A program made the translations under genes and the position numbers. A stretch of DNA of 64,000 nt from CAYXZR01 sp964470025. Its GTDB lineage: Bacteria; Patescibacteriota; Patescibacteriia; Buchananbacterales; UBA6539. The notes under the pieces were generated by a model. The model did no database searches. It saw only the letters and a list, made by a program, of their open reading frames with translations, and was not told where the DNA came from. The stretch lies in contig CAYXZR010000002.1 in NCBI GenBank assembly GCA_964470025.1, forward strand, positions 8,603 through 72,602. Direction: 5' to 3'. Each line of letters starts with the position of its first letter. The first letter of the stretch is position 1. This document shows positions 56,010-64,000 of the stretch, one piece after another.

Positions 56010-58340
56010 ACGGATACTTTGGAAGATATCTCACCTTATACTTAGACAAATCACCAAGACGAGGAAAGTCATTAATGCTCACTTTTCCGATATATAAATT
56101 TCGCAACCCATCCTCTGGGTTATCTTTAAGATATTGTCGAACTTGCAACAGGCCCTTGAAATACACCACATCTCGAGAAAAAGCAATTTTCTTAGAAGTA
56201 TCAATCAATCCACGTTTCGCTCGCCAGCAAGATCTCCATGCCTGTGTATCACTGAGTTGATACTGCTCTTTCAGATAATGAAATAAATCTTTAAATGACA
56301 ATTGCGCTGCCAAGTGCACTGCAATAGTTCGAAGCGGCGCACCAAGTGCCTTCGTGCCCATTGCCACGTCTAGTTTTTCTTGGTTATACATTGCCAACCC
56401 TTCTTCAGTAAGTAAGTATCCTGCTGTTCCGTATGAAAAAATTTGTGCATCTTGTAAAATACCATTTTCATACCGAAAAGCATGTGTGCCAATCTCATGA
56501 ATCAATGCCGCGTCCAATGTGCTTCGAGTAAACACTGCGTTGTTGCGCACAAAAAGTGTTCGGTCTTTATTAACCGCAATACGAACAGAAATCTTATCAC
56601 TGACACTCACCTTCCAGTTAGTTAACTTATTATCTGCTAAATAATTTTCGATTCGTTTAAGTGCTTGCTTAAAGGTAAGATCCTTACCCTTTGACTCAAA
56701 TGCGTGAGTTCTCACCGTAAGTACAGCCGTATCATGTAATACTGCATCGACACCACCATACAGCTCCTCCGAGTATCGCTGCACATCTGGCGTGTTGATT
56801 GCAGAAATCAAATCAAGCGTTGCCTGAAGCTCTCTAATCTTATCGAGATAAATACCTGCCAATGGATGATCAAGATGTCGAGGAAGTCCGCGAAGTTCTT
56901 GTCGAATTTTTTGAACATCAAAACTCGGCTGACGGTAAAAAAATCGAGGTGAAAATGTAGGGTGTTTTAAAAATGCTTCTTCCTGCTCTTCAAGGTTAAG
57001 CGGTCGAACATATGACAAAACATTTAACTCTTTAGAGATTCGAGCAAGTTTTGTGTCAATACTAGCAAGCATTTTTTCATCAGTGGTTGATTTAGCTACA
57101 GACACCACTTTACGTCGGTCAAACGTCGGATCAATAACAAAATTTTTCAAAAACGAACCTCCGAGCACCAGCTGATGACGTACCGGTCCAAGATCAACAA
57201 CGCGAAATGGCAAGCGTAACCGCTGACCTGCTAAGTAAATATCAATTAATCGCTGCTCTGAAGAAATCTCAGACATCGATCGGTCAATCAGCACCTCCGT
57301 GCTATGCGGATCAATTTTTGCAATAGCGTGCTTGTAGTTAGTATTCACAATACTTACTGATTCATACAGGCCAAGTGTCTGCTTTTTAGGCTGAACACTC
57401 TTCTTTGAGGTATCAACCGTTCCACCAAAAAGTGTCTTTGCAACTGCCACACCATCCTGGGCATTAGCAACCGACAAATCACTCACCTTTTTCAACCGAT
57501 TCTTAAGTGGCACACGATTTGCTAGCTGCACACTAAGTCCAGCGCGGGCATTAAGTTCCAAAATTTTCACACCTGTTGAAGTAAGCGCAATATCTACTGC
57601 CAAAAATTTAATTTGACTAACCTGTTGCGCCTTAGCAGCTGTCAGTAAAATTTCATCCCATCGTGGTAGCTGAATCGAACTTATCTTTTCCCCATTTGGA
57701 AGCTTCTTGATATATTGCCCATGGTAAATTCCATAGGTCGCAGCACCTGTCGCAATGTTAATACCAACACCAATCGCACCAGAGTGTAAATTTGCTCTTC
57801 CATGTGACTGAGTAGTTGGCATTCGTAACATCGCAATAACAGGCACATAGTTAAACACAATCACTCGAATATCAGGCAATCCACCATCACANNNNNNNNN
57901 NGCTTAAACACTGAGTGCGGTCGCAATCGCTCTTCAATAATTGCCATATCATAATACCCAGAAACTGCGTATCGACCATCCAAAATAGAACCAATGTGAT
58001 TAATAATTTGTCGCCAACTCCAAGCCTGATTATCAATATCTATGAAATCAGCGCCACGTCGCTCTTTAATAATGACAATTCCCTTACCACCATAGCCTGC
58101 GTTTGGCTTAATCACAAAGCTATTAGGCAGTCCGGACAAATCAAGCGTGAGCAGCTCTTTATGATTACGAATTGCCATCAGTGTTTTTGGCACGCCAATA
58201 TCTCGAGAGCTCAAGTAGTTTTTTGCAAACGTCTTGCTATCGGCTAACTTTTTACTTTCTGATGTATTGTATCGTCCTACATACAGCAGATTGCGGGCAT
58301 TCATTCCTAAAATCCCGCTTGCTCGTTCAAAAATACCCAT
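56002..58340 (-). CDS. ATP-grasp glutamate-ligase-like / retropepsin-like / DUF1704 fusion, 10-N gap
   Basis: About 785 residues from MGIFERASGILGMN. Part 1 is an alpha-L-glutamate-ligase-like ATP-grasp domain (SFVIKPNAGYGGKGIVIIKER; then PDIRVIVFNYVPVIAMLRMPT, ANLHSGAIGVGINIATG, FLAVDIAL, ILELNARAGLSVQLAN). Part 2 resembles the RimB/ATP-dependent zinc-protease (retropepsin-like) domain (GLYESVSIV…HAIAKIDPHSTEV…LVLGGSFLKNFVIDPTFDR), with D-P-H-S where active members have D-T-G-A, so it is probably inactive. Part 3 is DUF1704 (QEGLA-motif/MATCAP-like): HEIGTH, then TEEGLAMYNQ. N's 57892-57901; the frame needs a true length of 3n+2. Starts 3 bases after the PKD-7TM gene. Confidence 0.85.
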
Positions 58341-58343
58341 AGA

Positions 58344-59855
58344 CTACTCTGACTCTTCAGTATGACTTAGCAATAAGCTACGGAATCTAAAGTACTCATC
58401 CAGTCGCAACCCAGTATACTTACCAAGGAGTAAAGTGATAAGTAGAAATACCAGCAGCACTTCAGGTAATGCAATCAAAAACGAACTAAACGATGGCCAC
58501 ACAATCAAGTAGTAAGAAACAATCACCACCATAAGCGTCTCAGCAATACCAACCAACGCATTACGTAATCCCTGCTCTGCTCGCACGGCAATAAACTTCT
58601 CAGAAAGCGATGACATAACAAGCATAGGGAAAGCAAGAAATCCCAGCGAAACAGATGCATCAAATCTAACCGCCAAATACAGCACGACTAAAAATGACAA
58701 ACTAATAAACGAAATATTTAATGCAACTTTTGGCAAATACAAAAGCTCGATTTTACTAGAAAAATATTTGACTATATAGCTAGTCGCAACTGCAAAGGCA
58801 AATGTGAGTAGCCCTAGACCAATACCCAAGAAGTAAAACGCTGCCGCGATAATAACTGGAGTATAAACACCAAAGGTACTAATACCAACCACCTGTCGGA
58901 AAAACACAGTAATAAAAGCTAAAACCGGAATTACCAAAATCAAATAAATACTACTACTAGGTACACCACGCACAACTAATGCATCAACCAAGCGCGATAA
59001 GAAAAACAAATATGAACGCTGATCATCTGGTGTTACTAAGTGATACTCAATAGCACGAGCATCAAGTGTCTCTGTAACTTCACTAAAGGTGTCAGCTGCA
59101 AACAATGGATTCAATGCTTCCTGTCGTGTAACAAGAATTGACTCATTGCCAATCACCCGTAGTACTTGAAATGCAATCTGCGAATGCACTGCAATGCTTT
59201 GGTCGGTAATAACTGCAAAAGGTTTCTGTCGAAGCAACTGCTGAATCACCGGGTCGCTGTCTCGAAAATACTGCGCAAACGTTTGCAAGTTTCTTGACGA
59301 GTCAGTATCAAGCACGATCACATCTGCTTCCTGCAAAGCTGATGCTCGCTCAGTAAGTCGCTGCAATAGTTGATCCTCAAGAAGTACGGTTTCTGTTTCT
59401 GAGTTAATCGGGATAAACGTCATTGCCACACCTTCATCTTGTGCCTGCTCGGTAATCTGATGAAGCAGCTCTATCTTTTCCTCATCGGCGATAAAGACAG
59501 CCTGACGATCAAATACAAAAACGCTCGTGACCCGCTGTTCTTCAATACCTGCGTATGTTATTGTCAGCGTCACCTCGTATTCTCCAGTGGTGTCATATTG
59601 ATGTACCACATCTTGACCGTAGCTTGAAATACCATCACCAAAATCCCATTGGTACTGTGCGGTATCAGGAATCGCACTATCAACCGTCACATCAAAAATA
59701 ATTTTCTTATCAACACGAACAAACTGATCCGCAACGATAGTAATTGATGGACCTTGCTCAACTGGCTGATTTTCTAAAACTTCTTGGGCATACGCTTGCA
59801 TTGGAGCAAATAAAATGCTAAACAAGCTACTCAATAGGATAAAATATCGAAACAT
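58344..59855 (-). CDS. PKD domain plus 7TM-transglutaminase-associated membrane protein
   Basis: 503 residues. Signal peptide to AQA, a PKD domain (YQWDFGDGISSYGQDVVHQYDTTGEYEVTLTI), an extracytoplasmic region, and about seven membrane helices at the C-terminus with GISTFGVYTPVIIAAAFYFLGIGLGL, which matches the 7TM region usually fused to an inactive transglutaminase domain and encoded beside ATP-grasp glutamate ligases. Here a PKD domain replaces or precedes the transglutaminase part. Starts upstream of the ATP-grasp fusion in a two-gene operon. Confidence 0.83.
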   Translation of the reverse strand: MFRYFILLSSLFSILFAPMQAYAQEVLENQPVEQGPSITIVADQFVRVDKKIIFDVTVDSAIPDTAQYQWDFGDGISSYGQDVVHQYDTTGEYEVTLTITYAGIEEQRVTSVFVFDRQAVFIADEEKIELLHQITEQAQDEGVAMTFIPINSETETVLLEDQLLQRLTERASALQEADVIVLDTDSSRNLQTFAQYFRDSDPVIQQLLRQKPFAVITDQSIAVHSQIAFQVLRVIGNESILVTRQEALNPLFAADTFSEVTETLDARAIEYHLVTPDDQRSYLFFLSRLVDALVVRGVPSSSIYLILVIPVLAFITVFFRQVVGISTFGVYTPVIIAAAFYFLGIGLGLLTFAFAVATSYIVKYFSSKIELLYLPKVALNISFISLSFLVVLYLAVRFDASVSLGFLAFPMLVMSSLSEKFIAVRAEQGLRNALVGIAETLMVVIVSYYLIVWPSFSSFLIALPEVLLVFLLITLLLGKYTGLRLDEYFRFRSLLLSHTEESE

Positions 59856-59875
59856 ATTTGAGGATTAATGGTGAT

Positions 59876-59930
59876 AAAAAAATGCCAACAACGTAGATCT
59901 GTGGCATTACCGTAATAAGAATAAATTCAT
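59876..59930 (-). promoter_or_regulatory. Leader ORF and terminator upstream of the PKD-7TM gene
   Basis: A 7-codon ORF MNLFLLR (59907-59930) is followed immediately by an intrinsic terminator: stem AATGCCA / TGGCATT (59881-59908) and seven T. The ORF stop overlaps the stem. This is the arrangement of a leader-peptide attenuator, but no alternative antiterminator pairing was proved. Confidence 0.45.
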
Positions 59931-59947
59931 CTAGTATGTACAACACA

Positions 59948-59976
59948 AATATAAGAAAAATGTAACAAATTGTCAA
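59948..59976 (-). promoter_or_regulatory. Promoter of the PKD-7TM / ATP-grasp operon
   Basis: -35 TTGACA, 17-bp spacer, -10 TATATT on the minus strand; start near 59941, upstream of the leader ORF. Confidence 0.72.
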
Positions 59977-60005
59977 GGTGTAACGAAAGAAAAAAGTCAG
60001 AAGTA

Positions 60006-60014
60006 TGCTACAAT
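60006..60014 (+). promoter_or_regulatory. Extended -10 promoter of cca
   Basis: TGC-TACAAT, 8 nt before the ATG at 60023; no Shine-Dalgarno site. Confidence 0.6.
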
Positions 60015-60022
60015 ACATCCAT

Positions 60023-61480
60023 ATGAAAACTACCATCCCCCAATTCACAAAGTTGAATCAGAAGGCCTGGGTCAAGCAGTTATTAAAAGAGTTTAAAAAG
60101 GCTGAAATATTCATAGTCGGTGGCGCCCTGCGCGATGCACTTCTTCAGCGTCCAGTTGGTGATCTTGATATTGTCATCAGAAATGTTAGCAAAACCAATC
60201 TCCAAAAATTTCTAAGCGCAAATGGCGAAGTAAAATTAGTTGGCAAACGATTTGGCGTATACAAATTCAAACCAAAAAATCACAAGGGTGGAGCAATTGA
60301 CATCGCACTTCCTCGTACAGAAAATTCAATCAACCTGTCAGGTGCATACAAAGATTTCCAAATTAAAAGCGATGCGCGATTACCAATAGAAACTGACTTA
60401 GGCAGACGCGACTTCACCATTAATGCCATGGCCTACAATATCACGACTAAAGAACTTGTAGACCCTTTTAATGGCCAGCGTGATCTAAAGAAAAAAGCCA
60501 TCATGACAGTTGGTCGGCCAGCAGAGCGTTTTACTGAAGACTATTCTAGAATGCTACGGGCGCTACGATTTGCAACACAACTTGAGTTTGAAATCGAAGT
60601 TAACACCTGGAATGAAATTGAAAAAAGCTGCAGTAAAATAAACAAAGTAGCTGACGGTCAACGAATTGTTCCTCTGGAAGTTATCGCACAAGAGCTTAAC
60701 AAAATGATAATTGCAAATCCGGTTACAGCTATTGGACGACTCGATGCAAGCGGCCTCCTAAAGCAACTCATGCCTGAACTACTCGATATGAAAAACTGCC
60801 AACAACCGGCGGCATATCACTCAGAAGGTGATGTATGGGTTCATACCGTACTTGCGCTCCAACAACTATCAAGCACAAAATTTAAAAAAGAATTCCCACA
60901 ACAGCAACCAACCGACGAGGTGATCTGGGCGCTGATTCTACATGACATTGGCAAACCACCAACATACCAAAAAACTGATCGGATTCGGTTTAACAATCAT
61001 GACATCGTCTCAGCAAAAATGGCGCGAAAAATAATGGATCGGCTCAAGATCGCTGCTGCAGGAGTTGATACTCATGCCGTAGAATATTTATGTGCCAAAC
61101 ACATGCTTCTTGCCTCAGGCGCTGCAACTACCATGAAAGAGACTACTCTTGAAAAATACTTTTTCTCCGACACTGTTCCTGGACAAGAAATGCTTATGGT
61201 GATGTTTGCAGATATTAGCGCTAGCCTCGATGCATCAGGAAAACCAAACTTCACTGACTACAAAAAACTCAAGCAACGAATCGCCAAACTTGCTAAAAAG
61301 GTTCCCGGAAAAAAGCGCCTCCCTAGGGCGCTCATAACTGGCTACGATATCCAAAAAGAATTCAAACTTTCCCCCGGCAAAAAAATTGGTGACCTCCTTG
61401 AAATCAGTCGAGAAGCACAGCTAAAAGGTAAAATTTCCAACAAAAAACAAGCATTATCCTTAATTAAAAAGCACATCTAA
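60023..61480 (+). CDS. cca: CCA tRNA nucleotidyltransferase / poly(A) polymerase family
   Basis: 485 residues. Class II nucleotidyltransferase head: FIVGGALRDALLQRPVGDLDIVIRN (G-G-x-V-R-D type and D-x-D), RRDFTINAMAYN (family E/D-x-x-R), RMLRALRFATQLEF. A C-terminal HD domain follows (LILHDIGKPPTYQ; FNNHDIVSAKMARKIMDRL). It adds CCA to tRNAs lacking it, needed by the tRNA-Arg of this window. The ORF could begin at 60005, but the promoter position favours 60023. Four bases before the RluD fusion. Confidence 0.92.
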   Translation: MKTTIPQFTKLNQKAWVKQLLKEFKKAEIFIVGGALRDALLQRPVGDLDIVIRNVSKTNLQKFLSANGEVKLVGKRFGVYKFKPKNHKGGAIDIALPRTENSINLSGAYKDFQIKSDARLPIETDLGRRDFTINAMAYNITTKELVDPFNGQRDLKKKAIMTVGRPAERFTEDYSRMLRALRFATQLEFEIEVNTWNEIEKSCSKINKVADGQRIVPLEVIAQELNKMIIANPVTAIGRLDASGLLKQLMPELLDMKNCQQPAAYHSEGDVWVHTVLALQQLSSTKFKKEFPQQQPTDEVIWALILHDIGKPPTYQKTDRIRFNNHDIVSAKMARKIMDRLKIAAAGVDTHAVEYLCAKHMLLASGAATTMKETTLEKYFFSDTVPGQEMLMVMFADISASLDASGKPNFTDYKKLKQRIAKLAKKVPGKKRLPRALITGYDIQKEFKLSPGKKIGDLLEISREAQLKGKISNKKQALSLIKKHI

Positions 61481-61483
61481 CGT

Positions 61484-63019
61484 ATGAGATTTAACGTTCC
61501 AGAAGAAGCAATCGGTCAGCGACTTGATAAATTTCTCACCGAGGCAATCCCAGAAGTAACTCGTTCACAGGTTAAAAAATTAATCCTAAACAACGAAGTA
61601 CAAGTAAACGGCGATGACACTTCCGTACATTATTTTCTCAAAAAAGATGATGTTGTTACTATTGAAAAAAAAGCAGTTAAAATCACTCCGGAAAAACCAA
61701 AGCTAAAGAAAATAAAGTCCTCTGCCCCAGCACCAACTATTATTTTTGAAAACAACGATTACATCATTATCAATAAACCTACAGGAGTACTCGTACATCC
61801 AACGGAAAAAAATGAAACAGACACTCTGGCCAACTGGATAATTAGACACAATAAGAAAATTGCAAAAATTGGCAACCCGAATCGACCAGGAATCGTACAC
61901 CGATTAGATAAAGACGTATCAGGAGTTATGGTTATCGCAAAAACCGCAGAAATGTATGAGCACCTAAAATCCCAGTTCAAAGAACGAACTGTTACTAAAA
62001 AATACACCGCACTTGTATATGGCAACACTGCCCAAGATAGTGGTGAAATAACGCTGCCAATTGGGCGCAGTAAAAACTCTGGACAATTTGTAGCACATCC
62101 TCGAAAAGATGGTGAAAAATTTACCGATAATGACAAAATTGCACATACAACATACCAAACCCTCAGACACATCAAAGACTTCACACTATTAGATGTACAA
62201 ATCAAAACAGGTCGTACTCATCAAATTCGTGCGCACTTCTTCGCTATTGGACATCCAATAATTGGTGATCCTATCTATAAGCCAAAGAAAAAATTCTTTT
62301 CGTTTTTACAAAGAAAAATCAAAGTGGTAGACACTCCAAGAATTTTTCTTCATGCCACAACCCTTGCATTTGACTCTCTTGATGGCACTCGACTGACGTA
62401 CACCTCTGCGCTTCCTGACTCAATGGCACAATACATCACAGAGCTTGAGCCAAAAGTGCATGCACCAGTAATTGTTATTTCTGGACCGTCAGGTGCTGGC
62501 GAAGATTCAGTAATTGAAGGTATTCAACAAGACATCGAATGCAATCGAGTCAAAACAACCGTTACGCGTAACATGCGACCAAATGAATCAGAAGGAAATC
62601 CATATTACTTTATTTCTGTTGAGCAGTTCAAGCACATGATCGAACACGATGCTTTTATAGAATGGGCAATCGTATATGGTGATTACCGTGGTGCCACAAG
62701 ACACGAAATTCAACGACTGCAATTACTTGGAAAACCAATCCTATGGAAAGTAGATTGGCAGGGTGTTAAAACCATCAAAGAAAAACTACCGGAAGCCGTA
62801 ACCATACTAATTGATGTGCCATCAGTAGAAGTGCTTGAAGATCGACTCAAAAAAAGAGGCAGCGATCAGGCAGAAACCATCAAAAAAAGAAGTGAATTTA
62901 GCAAGGAATGGCTAAAACACAAGGATGTATACGACCACATAGTACTAAATGAGGATGGAAAACTCGATAATACTATCAAAAAAGTCCTAGAAATCATCAA
63001 GAAAAACGCCTCTATATAG
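61484..63019 (+). CDS. RluD-type pseudouridine synthase fused to a guanylate-kinase-like domain
   Basis: 511 residues. Residues 1-60: S4 RNA-binding domain. Residues 85-310: RluA/RluD synthase with catalytic Asp142 in HRLDKDVSG, plus KKYTALVYG, GRTHQIRAHF and GHPIIGD. Residues 328-511: guanylate-kinase fold (VISGPSGAGEDSVIEGI, TVTRNMRPNESEGNPYYFISVEQF, ERDAFIEWA-like EHDAFIEWAIVYGDYRG, DVPSVEVLEDRLKKRG). The P-loop lysine is Glu340 (GAGED instead of GAGKS), which should abolish normal ATP phosphate binding. No other gmk is in the window, so whether a true guanylate kinase exists elsewhere is unknown. Confidence 0.88.
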   Translation: MRFNVPEEAIGQRLDKFLTEAIPEVTRSQVKKLILNNEVQVNGDDTSVHYFLKKDDVVTIEKKAVKITPEKPKLKKIKSSAPAPTIIFENNDYIIINKPTGVLVHPTEKNETDTLANWIIRHNKKIAKIGNPNRPGIVHRLDKDVSGVMVIAKTAEMYEHLKSQFKERTVTKKYTALVYGNTAQDSGEITLPIGRSKNSGQFVAHPRKDGEKFTDNDKIAHTTYQTLRHIKDFTLLDVQIKTGRTHQIRAHFFAIGHPIIGDPIYKPKKKFFSFLQRKIKVVDTPRIFLHATTLAFDSLDGTRLTYTSALPDSMAQYITELEPKVHAPVIVISGPSGAGEDSVIEGIQQDIECNRVKTTVTRNMRPNESEGNPYYFISVEQFKHMIEHDAFIEWAIVYGDYRGATRHEIQRLQLLGKPILWKVDWQGVKTIKEKLPEAVTILIDVPSVEVLEDRLKKRGSDQAETIKKRSEFSKEWLKHKDVYDHIVLNEDGKLDNTIKKVLEIIKKNASI

Positions 63020-63054
63020 CCAAATTACCCACAAGCCACACACAGGCAAAAGGG

Positions 63055-63083
63055 TTGACTTTTTTTCCACAATACCGTATAGT
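63055..63083 (+). promoter_or_regulatory. Promoter of rplS
   Basis: -35 TTGACT, 17-bp spacer, -10 TATAGT; leader of about 25 nt to the ATG at 63115. Confidence 0.8.
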
Positions 63084-63114
63084 TCCAGAGTACTTAGTCT
63101 AAATCGACAGAATT

Positions 63115-63462
63115 ATGGCCAATAACGTCACACAATCAAAGACTGAACTTCCTGACATCAAGCCAGGTATGACTGTTCGCGTACACCAACGTATTATTGA
63201 AAAAAATGCTAAAGGTGAAAGCAAAGAACGAATTCAGATTTTTGAAGGTATTGTATTGGCACGAAAACACGGCAATGAACCTGGTGCAACAATCACCGTA
63301 CGAAAGGTATCTGGTGGAATTGGCGTAGAAAAAATCTTCCCACTCCACTCACCTGTTGTAGCTAAGATTGAACCAGTAAAGCAAGCTCGAGTTCGTCGTG
63401 CAAAACTCTACTACCTACGAGACTCAAAAAAACGCCTCAAGGAAACCAAGATCGAGGCCTAA
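63115..63462 (+). CDS. rplS: Ribosomal protein L19
   Basis: 115 residues: [37 protein letters not shown], then [43 protein letters not shown]. All are standard L19 blocks; it sits at the 30S-50S interface. Normal length. Followed directly by a long hairpin and tRNA-Leu. Confidence 0.96.
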   Translation: MANNVTQSKTELPDIKPGMTVRVHQRIIEKNAKGESKERIQIFEGIVLARKHGNEPGATITVRKVSGGIGVEKIFPLHSPVVAKIEPVKQARVRRAKLYYLRDSKKRLKETKIEA

Positions 63463-63468
63463 GCATTT

Positions 63469-63524
63469 ACAACCTCGCAGTATTGTGCGCCCAAAAATAT
63501 GGGTTAACAATATTGCGAGGTTGT
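63469..63524 (+). other. 18-bp hairpin between rplS and tRNA-Leu
   Basis: ACAACCTCGCAGTATTGT (63469-63486) pairs with ACAATATTGCGAGGTTGT (63507-63524) with one G-U; the 20-nt loop has its own CCC/GGG. No U-tract follows, so it is more likely an RNase III-type processing or mRNA-stability element than a terminator. Confidence 0.6.
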
Positions 63525-63530
63525 ACAAAT

Positions 63531-63617
63531 GCCCAGGTGGTGGAATTGGTATACACACTAGGTTGAGGGCCTAGGCTCAAACTGAGCGTGCGGGTTCAAG
63601 TCCCGCCCTGGGCACCA
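63531..63617 (+). tRNA. tRNA-Leu (anticodon GAG)
   Basis: 87 nt, type II with a 15-nt variable arm (GCTCA/TGAGC). Acceptor GCCCAGG/CCTGGGC, anticodon arm CTAGG-TTGAGGG-CCTAG, T arm GCGGG-TTCAAGT-CCCGC, discriminator A and encoded CCA. Reads CUC (and CUU by wobble). Confidence 0.96.
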
Positions 63618-63645
63618 TATACCAAATTGATATAGTTAGATAAAG

Positions 63646-63668
63646 ATAGCTCAACAGAGCTGTTTTTT
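63646..63668 (+). terminator. Terminator after tRNA-Leu
   Basis: Stem AGCTC / GAGCT with an AACA loop and GTTTTTT. The region after it, 63669-63911, is AT-rich and no gene or clear RNA was found. Confidence 0.75.
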
Positions 63669-63911
63669 ATTTAACAAAACTGAGTATAAGCACATTTTTT
63701 TGTACGCCTTACCTAGTACTACACCCATATCCAAATCGACATCATGATATAATATTAATATATATGAAAAAAAGAACTATATGACCCAGTTCTTTAAGTA
63801 TTTTCTTGAACTTGCTTCATAGATATCACGTCATTTGTTATACTTAAAAGCATATACCACATAGGTAAGAATTAAAGGCGGTATATTATTCATTAAACGA
63901 AACAAAAACAT

Positions 63912-64000
63912 ATGATTGATATTATGTCATTCGATTTCATAATAAATTCAACTCTCCTTGCCATATATTCCTTGCTTTTTTATAAGCAAGAGCTCCCCTC
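63912..64000 (+). CDS. Possible start of a membrane protein, cut by window end
   Basis: Open frame to the last base beginning MIDIMSFDFIINSTLLAIYS, hydrophobic like a first membrane helix. No clear ribosome site, so only a possible gene. Confidence 0.3.
   Translation, partial: MIDIMSFDFIINSTLLAIYSLLFYKQELP

Noticed and set aside
59827..60048. 73-aa minus-strand ORF between cca and the PKD-7TM gene
   Set aside because: It runs through a promoter, a terminator and the cca start, and has no ribosome site; the hydrophobic composition is a by-product of AT-rich sequence.

Overview
The window looks like a scaffold from an uncultivated, small-genome bacterium of the Patescibacteria/CPR type. This is inferred from AT-rich dense coding, many lineage-style proteins, several domain fusions and five runs of N typical of metagenome scaffolds (two of 100 N, three of 10 N). 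TGA and TAG are both used as ordinary stops (for example plsC ends in TGA, glyA in TAG), so the standard bacterial code applies. No CRISPR array, prophage or insertion sequence was seen.

Layout. 1-8.8 kb: the end of trpS, a membrane-anchored methyltransferase and an acyltransferase on +; then on - a MurL-MurD fusion and the operon Trm9-like methyltransferase / phosphohexomutase / membrane protein / slipin. 8.8-16.4 kb: elp3 diverging from the Trm9-like gene, three tiny genes each with its own signals, glyA-folD, fxsA, ychF, a structured RNA with a 16-codon ORF, and a Trm11-like methyltransferase. 16.4-22 kb: surface region with a GC-richer multi-module secreted protein on - and a cysteine-repeat/DUF11/sortase fusion on +, both broken by 100-N gaps. 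22-24.6 kb: rpsF-ssb-rpsR-efp behind an attenuator-like leader, and an unknown gene. 24.6-29 kb: ftsK-rodZ-like-recA, then a probable non-coding RNA. 29-37 kb: rpoB-rpoC behind a candidate attenuator, with an in-frame TAG inside rpoC. 37-46.4 kb: ruvA-murE-small membrane protein, a PiT-like transporter, ileS-NIF3, and argS behind a T-box, followed by a response regulator. 46.4-54.7 kb: an operon of an unknown protein, a histidine kinase and a secreted metallopeptidase; fadD-like ligase; tRNA-Arg(CCU); a second SPFH protein. 54.8-64 kb: MFS transporter; a two-gene peptide-modification-type operon (PKD-7TM protein plus an ATP-grasp/retropepsin-like/DUF1704 fusion); cca; a RluD-guanylate-kinase fusion; rplS; tRNA-Leu(GAG).

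Themes. Translation and tRNA handling dominate (trpS, ileS, argS, cca, elp3/Trm9-like, Trm11-like, rplS, rpsF/R, efp). Cell-envelope synthesis is spread over murL-murD, murE, the phosphohexomutase, plsC and rodZ. Several native genes have an extended -10 box (TGnTATACT or close) only 6-8 nt before the ATG, suggesting leaderless mRNAs, whereas a second set of often GC-richer genes has strong Shine-Dalgarno sites, TTGACA promoters and private terminators.

Most striking observations: the amber codon replacing a conserved tyrosine in rpoC; the sortase that carries its own internal LPETGG motif; the Elp3/Trm9-like divergent pair suggesting a eukaryote-like wobble-uridine pathway; the ATP-grasp/retropepsin-like/DUF1704 fusion with a PKD-7TM partner; and the RluD-guanylate-kinase fusion whose P-loop lysine is replaced by glutamate.
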